Program-made: the position numbers and the translations under genes
Assembly (NCBI RefSeq): GCF_002211365.1
Contig: NZ_LOKZ01000001.1
Span: 744,001 to 808,000, forward strand
DNA from: Rhizobium sp. R711
GTDB lineage: Bacteria > Pseudomonadota > Alphaproteobacteria > Rhizobiales > Rhizobiaceae
Direction: 5' to 3'
Length of the DNA stretch: 64,000 nt
Shown here: piece by piece, positions 19,656-27,616 of the stretch
Numbering within the stretch: the stretch's first letter is position 1
Layout: each line of letters starts with the position of its first letter
Notes under the pieces: model-generated
The model's input: only the letters and a program-made list of their open reading frames with translations
The model's database searches: none
What the model was told of the DNA's origin: nothing

Positions 19656-20165
19656 ATGGGTATTCATATGATGCTGGCAAGCGTGGTCGCGATGGCCGCG
19701 CGAGTGGTGCCTTTCCCGAATCTGCCGCAGCCAGAAGCAAAGACATTCGTAGCGAAGTCCGGGGACAACTTCGTCATGCACGCGACACCGATCAATCCGG
19801 ACTGGATTGTCAGCGGCAATCCGCAGGCGCGCACCGGTGAACATTCCCGCAGCAACGACGATGCAGCCTATACGGCGATCTGGGACTGCACCGCCGGCGA
19901 ATTCCGTTGGTACTTCTATTGGGACGAAACGGTGATGATCCTTGAAGGCGACGTCCATATCGTTGCCGAGGACGGCACGGAGCGCACGCTGAAGGCGGGC
20001 GACGTCGCGTTCTTCGCGGCGGGCACCTGGGCAAGCTGGCGCGTGGACAATTATGTCCGCAAGGTCGCGTTCCTTAGAAAGCCGTTTCCGAAGCCGGTTG
20101 CGCTTGCCTATTGGCTCCGCAGCCTGTTGCGCGGCGAGGCGCCGAAGAGCGGCATCGCGGCCTGA
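19656..20165 (+). CDS. Cupin-domain protein (DUF861 / cupin_3 type)
   Basis: The 169-residue protein carries one cupin domain from about residue 75 to 135. AGEFRWYFYWDETVMILEGD, then AGDVAFFAAGTWASWRVDN, are the two cupin motifs; the family DUF861 lacks a full metal-binding triad in many members. The preceding frame opens at 19650 with TTG, and I chose the ATG at 19656 behind a G-rich site. The N-terminal MGIHMMLASVVAMAAR is mildly hydrophobic and could be an export signal, or the true start may be further in. It lies between ugpC and gshB; function unknown. Confidence 0.75.
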   Translation: MGIHMMLASVVAMAARVVPFPNLPQPEAKTFVAKSGDNFVMHATPINPDWIVSGNPQARTGEHSRSNDDAAYTAIWDCTAGEFRWYFYWDETVMILEGDVHIVAEDGTERTLKAGDVAFFAAGTWASWRVDNYVRKVAFLRKPFPKPVALAYWLRSLLRGEAPKSGIAA

Positions 20166-20261
20166 GGAATTCGCCCATCCGCCGCGCCGGACGTCATTGA
20201 TTGGCGTTGCTTTCGATGCCTCTGCAGCCTACATCTGTCCGGCATCAGCTAAGGGACGGAA

Positions 20262-21206
20262 ATGGCCAAGATCAAGAATGTAGCGGTCCAAATGGACCAT
20301 GTTGCCGGCATCAATATTGCGGGCGATTCCACCTTTGCGATGAGCCTGGAAGCACAGGCTCGTGGCTACAAGCTCTTCCATTACACGCCTGACCGCCTGA
20401 GCTTCAGAGATGGCAATCTGTACGCCACCGTCGAGCCGATGGTGCTGCGCGACGTCAAGGGCGATCACTTCGAACTCGGAGCGCCCGAACGCGTCGATCT
20501 CTCGACGATGGATGTCATCCTGCTGCGCCAGGACCCGCCGTTCGACATGGCCTATATCACCTCGACGCACCTGCTGGAGCGGATCCACCCGAAGACGCTC
20601 GTCGTCAATGACCCGGCCTGGGTTCGGAATTCTCCCGAGAAGATTTTCGTCACCGAATTTGCCGATCTGATGCCGAAGACGCTGATCACCAAGGATGCGG
20701 CCGAGATTCGCCGTTTCCGCGACGAGATGGGCGACATCATCTTGAAGCCGCTCTACGGCAACGGTGGCGCCGGCGTCTTCCACTCCACCAGGGACGACCG
20801 CAACCTGTCGTCGCTGCTCGAAATGTTCGGTCAGCTCTTCCGCGAGCCCTTCATCGCACAGCAGTATCTGCCTGATGTGCGCAACGGCGACAAGCGCATC
20901 CTGCTCGTCGACGGCGAGCCGGTCGGTGCCATCAATCGCGTCCCCGCTGAGCACGACAGCCGTTCCAACATGCATGTCGGCGGACGCGCCGAGGCGACTG
21001 AACTGACGGCACGCGAAATCGAAATCTGCAAGCGCATCGGCCCTGCGCTCAGGGAACGCGGCTTCCTCTTTGTCGGCATCGATGTCATTGGCGACTACAT
21101 GACGGAGATCAACGTCACGTCGCCGACAGGCATTCGTGAGGTCCGCAAATTCGGCGGCGCCGATATTGCCGCCCTGCTGTGGGACGCGATCGAGCGGAAG
21201 CGCTAA
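20262..21206 (+). CDS. gshB: Glutathione synthetase
   Basis: The 314-residue ATP-grasp enzyme joins gamma-glutamylcysteine and glycine to give glutathione. It begins [20 protein letters not shown] as in proteobacterial GshB. ATP-grasp segments are [16 protein letters not shown], with the catalytic lysine and glycine-rich loop, and [13 protein letters not shown], which supplies the metal ligands. Length is standard (about 315). A terminator follows at 21219-21248. The gene normally follows yraN directly; here about 5 kb with ugp and cupin genes lie between. Confidence 0.96.
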   Translation: MAKIKNVAVQMDHVAGINIAGDSTFAMSLEAQARGYKLFHYTPDRLSFRDGNLYATVEPMVLRDVKGDHFELGAPERVDLSTMDVILLRQDPPFDMAYITSTHLLERIHPKTLVVNDPAWVRNSPEKIFVTEFADLMPKTLITKDAAEIRRFRDEMGDIILKPLYGNGGAGVFHSTRDDRNLSSLLEMFGQLFREPFIAQQYLPDVRNGDKRILLVDGEPVGAINRVPAEHDSRSNMHVGGRAEATELTAREIEICKRIGPALRERGFLFVGIDVIGDYMTEINVTSPTGIREVRKFGGADIAALLWDAIERKR

Positions 21207-21218
21207 GCGTCTCCTCGT

Positions 21219-21248
21219 AACCGCGTGCCACAACGGGGCGCGGTTTTT
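21219..21248 (+). terminator. Terminator after gshB
   Basis: AACCGCG (21219-21225) pairs with CGCGGTT (21239-21245), followed by a T run ending at 21248. It sits 12 bases past the gshB stop codon. Confidence 0.7.
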
Positions 21249-21638
21249 CGAGGGTAATCGCCCGTCTGCATATTTCCCACTCTACGCGATCCGGATAAAT
21301 CGCCCGGTTTGTTCTGCCGCTGCAACCTGCCACAACCTGACCACATCGCTGGCTCGAATCTGTTCCTTTATTGTTCTTGGTTCATTCCGGTTTCTACGCA
21401 AGATCGCAATTGATGACTGACACGTCGTCCAACTGCGGTGTCGTGGTTGTGCGGTGAACCCGCGAATGTTTGATTACTATCAGTTGCCAAATCTGAAATT
21501 GAGCTTATATAAGCCGTATCGACCATTGCTTGTGACGTCGTTCGGGAGCCGCGCTCTCGCCAGATTTCCTTCCAAATAATCGATCTAGGTCCGCAGGTAT
21601 CGCGGAAGAAACAACGGTTGCTTTGAAAGGAAATCGTT
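21249..21638. other. Gap upstream of the cold-shock gene, no gene seen
   Basis: About 390 bases separate the gshB terminator from csp and contain no credible coding frame. The part nearest csp should be its promoter and probably a long 5' leader, as is usual for cold-shock mRNAs, but I cannot point to defined elements. The ribosome site AAAGGAAA lies at 21626-21633. Confidence 0.5.
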
Positions 21639-21848
21639 ATGAATACAGGTACAGTCAAGTGGTTCAACGCCACCAAGGGTTTTGGTTTTATCCAGCCGGA
21701 TAACGGCAGTGCGGACGTTTTCGTCCACATTTCCGCCGTCGAACGCGCTGGCTTGCGCTCTCTCGCAGACGGCCAGAAGATCAGCTACGACCTCGTGCAG
21801 GACAAGCGCTCGGGCAAGAGCTCAGCGGATAACCTGCGGGCAGAATAA
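21639..21848 (+). CDS. Cold-shock protein (CspA family)
   Basis: The 69-residue single-OB-fold protein binds single-stranded RNA or DNA. Both RNP motifs are intact: KGFGFIQP (RNP1) and VFVHISAVE (RNP2). The N-terminus [14 protein letters not shown] is diagnostic. It is preceded by a strong ribosome site and followed by a hairpin terminator at 21909. It leads a small cluster with an unknown protein, rpsU and another unknown, suggesting a cold- or translation-adaptation group. Confidence 0.95.
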   Translation: MNTGTVKWFNATKGFGFIQPDNGSADVFVHISAVERAGLRSLADGQKISYDLVQDKRSGKSSADNLRAE

Positions 21849-21908
21849 GGTAATCGTCATGACCTCACGCGACCACGGATGTACTGGCGCGCGGAGGCGA
21901 TGACTAAG

Positions 21909-21945
21909 AAAGGTCGGGACATTCCCGGCCTTTTGTTTTTCTTTT
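21909..21945 (+). terminator. Terminator after csp
   Basis: AAAGGTCGGG (21909-21918) pairs with CCCGGCCTTT (21924-21933) through ten positions with one T-G wobble and a five-base loop, followed by a T-rich tract (TTTTGTTTTTC). It separates csp from the following gene and allows read-through control. Confidence 0.8.
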
Positions 21946-21960
21946 GATACAGAGGACGAC

Positions 21961-22251
21961 ATGGCACGCCGTCATTACAGAGCAGGCGACAGTATTGTCC
22001 TGAAGCAAGGCATACTCGGGAGCGCCCAACCCCTCGGTCCTGGCAGCATTCTGTCTGTCCTGCCTGCTGCCCAGGGCTTTGTTCACTATCGCGTCCGGTT
22101 CCAGAACGAAAATTACGAGCGGAGCATCCGCCAGGATGACATCGACGTTCTGGCATCCCCTTCGTCGTTTTCGCCGATCGAAACGCAAGCCATTCCGGAA
22201 AACTCGAAATCGAGCTGGATCAATTCGGATGCGATCCGCACCAAGAGATAA
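21961..22251 (+). CDS. Hypothetical protein of 96 residues in the csp-rpsU cluster
   Basis: The frame begins MARRHYRAGDSIVLKQGIL and runs to a TAA just before the rpsU ribosome site. The middle, VHYRVRFQNENYERSIRQDD, alternates hydrophobic and charged residues as a small beta-rich domain would; there is no signal peptide or membrane segment. The start is preceded by AGAGGACGAC, a fair ribosome site. I do not recognise a named family. Association with csp and rpsU suggests a link to RNA or translation, by context only. Confidence 0.7.
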   Translation: MARRHYRAGDSIVLKQGILGSAQPLGPGSILSVLPAAQGFVHYRVRFQNENYERSIRQDDIDVLASPSSFSPIETQAIPENSKSSWINSDAIRTKR

Positions 22252-22279
22252 CAGCCGCAGGGCTGATTAAGGAGAAGTT

Positions 22280-22522
22280 TTGCAGGTACTCGTCAGGGAT
22301 AACAACGTCGATCAAGCCCTCCGCGTCTTGAAGAAGAAAATGCAGCGCGAAGGACTGTTCCGCGAAATGAAGGCCCGAAGCGCTTATGAAAAGCCATCCG
22401 AGAAGCGGGCTCGCGAAAAAGGCGAGGCGGTTCGCCGCGCCCGCAAGCTTGCTCGCAAGCAAGCCCAGCGCGAAGGTCTCTTGCCGGCTCCAAAGAAGAA
22501 GGTTCTTCGCCCAAGCCGCTGA
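22280..22522 (+). CDS. rpsU: 30S ribosomal protein S21
   Basis: The 80-residue basic protein is a small-subunit protein involved in initiation at the 3' end of 16S r[23 protein letters not shown] and [20 protein letters not shown] are the S21 signature. The start is a TTG (22280) right behind AAGGAGAAG, consistent with the family N-terminus MQVLVRDN. The C-terminus is extended and lysine-arginine rich. Rhizobia usually have more than one S21 gene, and this may be the cold-shock-linked copy. Confidence 0.93.
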   Translation: MQVLVRDNNVDQALRVLKKKMQREGLFREMKARSAYEKPSEKRAREKGEAVRRARKLARKQAQREGLLPAPKKKVLRPSR

Positions 22523-22570
22523 CGCCTGCCAGTCTATCGGCAAGTCGACGCTTGCCGAAACGGAGGAAAC

Positions 22571-22768
22571 ATGATCACGACGAAAGACAATCTCTTCAAG
22601 CCTGAAAAGCCTTCCGCTCAGGCCAAATCAGACCAAACGACGTCGGTCGCTAGTGACATTCTCGCCGAAGAGGCGACCCGCCCGGCAGAAGAAGACGGAA
22701 AAACTCCGTGCACTCCGCTTGGCGGAGGCAGCGACCGAAGCACCTCCCAAACCGAAAAGGGCAAATAA
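22571..22768 (+). CDS. Hypothetical hydrophilic protein of 65 residues
   Basis: The frame starts with ATG behind GGAGGAAAC, a strong ribosome site, 48 bases after rpsU. The product (MITTKDNLFKPEKPSAQAK...) is rich in Ser, Thr, Glu and Lys, without hydrophobic core, and is probably disordered. It ends 12 bases before the IS630 element. No family recognised. The strong ribosome site and position favour a real gene. Confidence 0.55.
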   Translation: MITTKDNLFKPEKPSAQAKSDQTTSVASDILAEEATRPAEEDGKTPCTPLGGGSDRSTSQTEKGK

Positions 22769-22777
22769 GAACCGAAA

Positions 22778-23086
22778 CTAGTACCTCTGCACAGAGGATT
22801 TGACGGGTTGCAAGGTTGGCAGGGTATTGTGGTCGACGAGTAACTCTATGCTGCGGGCTGTTCCGGGCTGCCTGCGGATCAAGCCGTTGCTTTCGAGCGT
22901 GAGTATCATCTGGTGGACGGATGGCGGCGTGACGCCGAAATAGCGCTGCAGGTCGCGTTCGGCCGGCGCGCGGCTGTTGATCTGGCTATAAGCCCAGATG
23001 AAGGCGAGATACTGGCCCTGCTTGTCGGTGAAGCGGGGTGTTTTGGTCGACTGCCCGTCAAGTAATTGATTCATTTTTCGATTCAT
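22778..23086 (-). CDS. LexA-like winged-helix DNA-binding protein carried by the IS630 element
   Basis: The 102-residue protein resembles the N-terminal DNA-binding domain of LexA: FTDKQGQYLAFIWAYSQINS, then AERDLQRYFGVTPPSVHQMI (helix-turn-helix) and LESNGLIRRQPGTARSIELL (wing). It lacks the LexA protease domain. It is encoded inside the insertion sequence, divergent from the transposase with 34 bases between starts, so it could control transposase expression. Its stop codon, TAG at 22780-22778, lies just outside the inverted repeat and comes from the CTAG target. Start at 23086 or 23074. Function is inferred. Confidence 0.75.
   Translation of the reverse strand: MNRKMNQLLDGQSTKTPRFTDKQGQYLAFIWAYSQINSRAPAERDLQRYFGVTPPSVHQMILTLESNGLIRRQPGTARSIELLVDHNTLPTLQPVKSSVQRY
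22781..22800 (+). repeat. Left terminal inverted repeat of IS630 element
   Basis: GTACCTCTGCACAGAGGATT directly follows CTA. It contains the inner palindrome CTCTG-CA-CAGAG, and matches the right end (24241-24260) at most positions. Confidence 0.88.
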
Positions 23087-23119
23087 CCGGAACCTCCATA
23101 CCTAAAGGAGGCCTTGCGG

Positions 23120-24243
23120 ATGAACATACGCTATCGTGTCGATCTCGACCAATCCGAACGCGACGCACTTTTGAGCATGCTGAGTGGCGGCAAGCATGCG
23201 GCGCGCAGGCTCAAGCGGGCACAAATTCTGCTCGCCGCCGATGCGGGCCTGGGTGACGAGGCCATTGCCGCCACCGTGGTGGCCAGCGGCTCCACGGTCT
23301 ACCGCACCAAGCGACGCTTCGTGGAGCAGGGTCTGGAGGCGGCGCTCAGCGAAGAGGCGCGTCCGGGCGCGGAGCGCAAGCTGACCGGTAAGGAGGAAGC
23401 GCTGCTGGTGGCCACAGCCTGCTCCAGCCCGCCGCCGGGTTGCAGCCGCTGGACGTTGCAGTTGCTGGCCGACGCCTTCGTCGCCTTGAGCGAGCACGAG
23501 CAGTTGTCGCGCGAGACAGTGCGCCGGCGCCTGGCCGAGAACGACCTCAAACCATGGCGCAAAGACATGTGGTGCATCCCCAAGATCGACGCCGAGTATG
23601 TCGCGCGCATGGAGGATGTACTCGACCTCTATGCTGAAGCGCCCGACCCGGCGCGGCCGGTGGTCTGCTTCGACGAAAGCCCGACCCAGCTCATCGGCGA
23701 AGTGCGGCGCCGATCCCGGCCGCACCGGGAAGGCTGGAGCGCTACGACTGCGAATACAAGCGCAATGGCACTGCAAACCTGTTCGTCTTCCTCGATGCCC
23801 ATCGATCCTGGCGCAAGGTAAAAGTCACCGCCCGGCGTACAGCCAGCGACTTCGCCCACTGCATGCGCGATCTCGTCGATCTGCATTATCCTGAGGCCGA
23901 GACCATCCGTGTCGTACTCGACAATCTATCGACCCACACGTCGGCCGCCCTCTACCAAGCCCTGCCGGCCGCAGAGGCGCGTCGCATCCTCAGAAGGCTG
24001 GAGTTCCATTACACGCCCAAGCATGCCAGCTGGCTCAATATGGTCGAAATCGAAATCGGCGTCCTGCGCAGCCAATGCCTCAGCCGCCGCATCGAAAGCC
24101 ACGATCGTCTCATCGCCGAAGTCGCCGCCTGGGAAGGTCGCCGCAACCAAACCGGCGCTCGCATCAAATGGATGTTCCCCACCGAACAGGCCCGCGTCAA
24201 ACTCGCAAAGGCTTACCCAAACCCAACCGCCAAAGAGTCATAA
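23120..24243 (+). pseudogene. IS630-family transposase with a frameshift
   Basis: Two frames make one IS630 DDE transposase. The first part runs from ATG at 23120 (ribosome site AAGGAGG) through MNIRYRVDLDQSERDALLSM, helix-turn-helix regions and PVVCFDESPTQLIGE, which holds the first catalytic Asp. About 23705 one base is missing and the frame changes to RLERYDCEYKRNGTANLF, then VLDNLSTHT (second Asp) and ASWLNMVEIEIG (Glu). The product is split between the first and second catalytic residues. No slippery heptamer is evident at the break, so it looks like an inactivating mutation rather than programmed frameshifting, but this is not proven. Confidence 0.88.
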
Positions 24244-24260
24244 TCTCTGTGCTGAGGTAC
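24241..24260 (-). repeat. Right terminal inverted repeat of IS630 element
   Basis: Read on the minus strand it is GTACCTCAGCACAGAGATTA, matching the left end apart from one substitution and a one-base gap. It is followed by TA-G, the second copy of the TA duplication. Confidence 0.88.
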
Positions 24261-24417
24261 TAGCCCTTGTCCCATGGGGCCAATATTCCGGGCGTTACCC
24301 GGGTTGCTATGACTGCTGCCGGCGCACCGGCTAGGATCATTTGTTGCCTTCCGGCCCCAGGCAGGCCTCCGCCGCCCGCCCATCGCTATCATGAGAAGGT
24401 CCGTCGAGGAGGTCAGG

Positions 24418-24750
24418 TTAAAAGGGCATGATATCCACGCCGTCGCCAGGAAAGACGGTAGTGTGAGGGTGGTCCTGAAAAAGCCTTGCGGTGGCATCTG
24501 CGGTTTCGGCCTCGACCACGAGATAGCCGCAGAATGGATTGACCGCGTCGGTGATGCCGTCCCTGGTGATGCGCGTCGTCTTTCCCACCATGCCGCCACG
24601 ATCAAGGATAGACGCAGCGTTTCTTTCCTCCCACGCCGCCCACTGTTTGATGCCGATAGCATCGACAGCGTCCTGCTCGACTTTGGGCAGGCTTCGAAAA
24701 GACGCGAAGTCTTCTGGCTTCATGGTGTAAACGGCAAGGAAACGGGGCAT
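24418..24750 (-). CDS. YCII-like small protein (110 residues)
   Basis: The product MPRFLAVYTMKPEDFASFRS shows the alpha/beta-barrel-like pattern of YCII-related proteins, with GGMVGKTTRI and GYLVVEAETADATARLF in the later strands and helix. YCII-like proteins are small, often fused to sigma factors or found alone, and their role is mostly unknown. No signal peptide. The gene lies just right of the IS630 insertion and left of the IS110 remnant. Confidence 0.7.
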   Translation of the reverse strand: MPRFLAVYTMKPEDFASFRSLPKVEQDAVDAIGIKQWAAWEERNAASILDRGGMVGKTTRITRDGITDAVNPFCGYLVVEAETADATARLFQDHPHTTVFPGDGVDIMPF

Positions 24751-24893
24751 GAGCCACCTCCATGGTCTTCAATATTGCCAGCTTACACGTCGCGCCTCAA
24801 AGCACCCCGTGGAATTCTATCGTGGCGCGAAGCGTAGAATGACCGCTTCTCTAATCGGGCATTTGGGTCAAGCTCCTTCTGATCCCGTCGGCT

Positions 24894-25578
24894 TAGAGCC
24901 GTGATCTCGCCGACGCCTAGGATGCTCATGAAGCGCATACAAATAGCATCTTCGCGGGCTGCCCTTGGGACACGCTGATCAAGTTCGAGGAAGGTTTTCA
25001 AGAAGCATCTGCCTGGCCTGCAGCATCGGCAGGAGGGCGTTGCAGAGAGCAAGATCGCTTTCTATCGTGTCCTGGACAGCCGCATCGAATGAACCGCGCG
25101 AGAGATGCATCGGCAGTTTGACACCGAAGACCTTCAATAGCCCTCGAATGTCGTTTTCCAGATCGATGCATTTCCGCTGCTTGACCTTGCGGCTGGTAAG
25201 CAGTGCACGAATGTAATGGCTGGTCGACGTTTTTTACATGCACCCGACTATACCACCCGACTGCAGGATTCGTGCAATGCCACGGGCGTCGTGCTTGTCC
25301 ATCTTGTTGCGCATGGCCAAGGGAGCAGCATTGACCTGGCGGGCCTCCATGCACACCACGTGAAAGCCTGCTTCTTTCAGTCCGTAGGTGAGATGCTGGG
25401 TAAGAGTACCAGCTTCCAGCCCACCTGGTGAATCGGTTCGCCAACCTCGCACAGACACCGGACCAGGTCAGGCACGTCCGATGCAACGGACCGTTCAAAC
25501 CGAACGTTTCCTTCCTGATCAATGATGCAGATCGCCACTGACGCAGCGACAGTAGACGTCTAAAGCAGCATAAAACAT
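24894..25578 (-). pseudogene. Decayed IS110-family transposase
   Basis: Pieces in several frames match an IS110 (DEDD) transposase in order: MFYAALDVYCRCVS at 25578, AICIIDQEGNVRFERSVAS, LEAGTLTQHLTYGLKEAGF with MEARQVNAAPLAMRNKMDK, GWYSRVHVKN, RKCIDLENDIRGLLKVFGV, and AICMRFMSILGVGEITAL ending near 24894. At least four frameshifts separate them, and the C-terminal transposase_20 part is missing past GVGEITAL. It is a relic and cannot move itself. The surrounding sequence (24780-24893, 25579-25718) shows no clear gene. Confidence 0.85.
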
Positions 25579-25718
25579 CGTTGTCTCCCTTCATCTCGGC
25601 AACGCCGGGACTGTCGTGGGAGCTTGACCCTTGTGGGACCGCCCGATTACACATGCTCATGGCGCATTCTGGCCAGGGCCGCTTGTCGCCTTCTGACCCT
25701 TCGGATATGCTGCACCGG

Positions 25719-27455
25719 TCACTCCGGCAAATTTACTTGGCGCAGGGCAAAGGCAAATTGGTCCATCAGTTCTGAACGGACCACTCGCATCTGTGTGAAA
25801 CCGCTGATCGTCCATGTTGGAGCAACATCAAGCAGTCGCTTGGCGGATGTCAGAGCACTCTGCAAATGGTCGGCATTCACCTGGCTTGCGATCATCGTGG
25901 CGTGAAGAATCGTGAATGCGGGGTTCGACCGAAGTGCCGTTTCCGACCAATGGATGGCTTGTTTATACTCTCGGCGGAAGAAGCAGACCCACGAAAGTGC
26001 AAGATGGGCGTGGTAGTTGAGTGGATCGAGAGGACTCAATTCGAGTGCCCTGCAGGCATATTGGCATGATCGATCGAAATGCTCGCAGAACATTGCCACC
26101 ATAGCGCCGAAATTGTTGGCGATCGCCGAGTCCGGGTTGAGTTCCAGTGCTCGCTCAAGTGCCCGCATTGCGGTGTCATTGTCGTGGGTTATCGTTGAAT
26201 AGACAAAACCAGCAATGCTCAGGACCTGCGGATCGTCGCGTCCCTGGTCAAGCGCGAGGTTGGCATGCCACAGCGCGCACTCGCGATCCGGCGGATGATA
26301 ACCACCACGAAGAAATCGCTGCTCGTAGCACCAGGCCAAATAGGCATGCACAACCGCGTAATCCGGGTCGAGGCGAACTGCTTCAGCAAGATGCGTGATA
26401 GCTTGGTCTGTGTCCCGCGGCGTGTTTGCGAACGCATGGGGGAGCGCTCGGAGATAAAAGTCATAAGCGTCGAGGCTCTCCGGCCGTTTCAGCCTTGCCC
26501 GTTCTATCTCTGCCCGCTGCACCGATGGGATGATTGCGCCGACGATACTATCCGTGAGCCTGTCCTGTAAGTCGAAGATGTCCGTCAGACCGCCCTCGAA
26601 CTTTTCCGCCCAAATGTGAACGCCTGAGACGCCGGATAGGAGTTGCCCGGTAATACGATATCGGCCGTCTGCCTTTCGGATACTACCCTCAAGAACATAA
26701 CCAACCCCAAGGTCTCGCGCAACCTGCCTGATGTCGGTGGCCTTCCCCTTATAAGCAAAGCTCGAGTGCTTTGCGACGACGCAAAGCGCCGAGTTCTTCG
26801 ACAAAGCAGTAATGATGTCGTCGACGAGGCCGTCGGGAAAATAGTCGTCGTCAAATCCAAAGCTCGTAAAAGGCAGGATCGCAACAGACGGCTTGTTGCT
26901 GATGTTCGATGTTCCAAGGCGAGCTGGCTTACCCGCGGGGTGTTCGAAATCGATGTAATAGGCTCCGATTGGCTCTGAGATGTTTTTCAGTCGTTTCTCG
27001 CCGAGCGATTGAAGTCCTAAATCTAATCGTTTCCTGACTTCATTGGCCACCTTGTTCGAAATACAGATACCGCCCGGCTCTGCCAGCTCCTGGAGCCGCG
27101 CCGCGACGTTCACCTCGTCACCGTAAAGGTCCTCCCCCTCGACAATCACCTCTCCCAGACTGACACCTATCCTCATTTCAAACCGATCGCCCTCGTGAAA
27201 ATCGCGGCTTGCGATGGCCATCCCTCGTTGCAGGGCGACTGCGCACTCGACCGCGTCGAGCACGCTGCCGAATTCGATGAGGAGTCCATCGCCCATCAAC
27301 TTGAAAATTCGTCCCCGGTGCGCCGCGATTTCGGGCTCGAGTAGCTTGACGCGGATGGTCCGTAGGCGGTCGAAGGTTCCGGCTCCGTCGCGCTCCATCA
27401 GGGCGGAATATCCAACGACATCCGCGGCCAGGATAGCTGATAGTCTCCGCTCCAT
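25719..27455 (-). CDS. Class III adenylate/guanylate cyclase with C-terminal TPR region
   Basis: The 578-residue protein begins MERRLSAILAADVVGYSALM, a class III cyclase domain (about 1-165) with the first metal Asp in AADVVGYS, the second in KLMGDGLLIEFG and the N/R pair in NVAARLQE. A middle region (PSVAILPFTSFGFDDDYFPD through HIWAEKFEG, about 190-300) is the TolB-like N-terminal fold usual in this rhizobial family. The rest has tetratricopeptide repeats, e.g. NPDSAIANNFGAM and SPLDPLNYHAHLAL. A start to 27683 is open but overlaps the GGT gene. It likely makes cAMP in response to an unknown cue. Confidence 0.85.
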   Translation of the reverse strand: MERRLSAILAADVVGYSALMERDGAGTFDRLRTIRVKLLEPEIAAHRGRIFKLMGDGLLIEFGSVLDAVECAVALQRGMAIASRDFHEGDRFEMRIGVSLGEVIVEGEDLYGDEVNVAARLQELAEPGGICISNKVANEVRKRLDLGLQSLGEKRLKNISEPIGAYYIDFEHPAGKPARLGTSNISNKPSVAILPFTSFGFDDDYFPDGLVDDIITALSKNSALCVVAKHSSFAYKGKATDIRQVARDLGVGYVLEGSIRKADGRYRITGQLLSGVSGVHIWAEKFEGGLTDIFDLQDRLTDSIVGAIIPSVQRAEIERARLKRPESLDAYDFYLRALPHAFANTPRDTDQAITHLAEAVRLDPDYAVVHAYLAWCYEQRFLRGGYHPPDRECALWHANLALDQGRDDPQVLSIAGFVYSTITHDNDTAMRALERALELNPDSAIANNFGAMVAMFCEHFDRSCQYACRALELSPLDPLNYHAHLALSWVCFFRREYKQAIHWSETALRSNPAFTILHATMIASQVNADHLQSALTSAKRLLDVAPTWTISGFTQMRVVRSELMDQFAFALRQVNLPE

Positions 27456-27616
27456 TGGCCCTCCACAATGGGGCAACCGCTGACGGGCCAATTCTATCGT
27501 TCTGTGAGGTTTCCAACAAGGCGTTTGGATCGGCACCCGGGGACTATTAATCGTTCCTCGGATGGCCCGCCCCAATATCCCGCTTTGCCAAAGACGCGGT
27601 CGAAACGCTTGGGCAG

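Larger units (their letters stand above)
22781..24260. mobile_element. IS630-family insertion sequence, 1480 bp
   Basis: The ends are inverted repeats: GTACCTCTGCACAGAGGATT on the left and, reverse-complemented, GTACCTCAGCACAGAGATTA on the right (the outer part nearly identical). The element is flanked by C-TA on the left and TA-G on the right, so it sits in a CTAG site with duplicated TA, the known target of IS630. It holds a transposase gene reading right, with one frameshift, and a LexA-like gene reading left. It separates the csp-rpsU cluster from the YCII-like gene. Confidence 0.92.

Noticed and set aside
24261..24417. Small structured RNA (SRP-like) right of the IS630 element
   Set aside because: GC-rich hairpins are seen but the conserved GGTCAGG...GGAAGCAGCC core of SRP RNA is missing.
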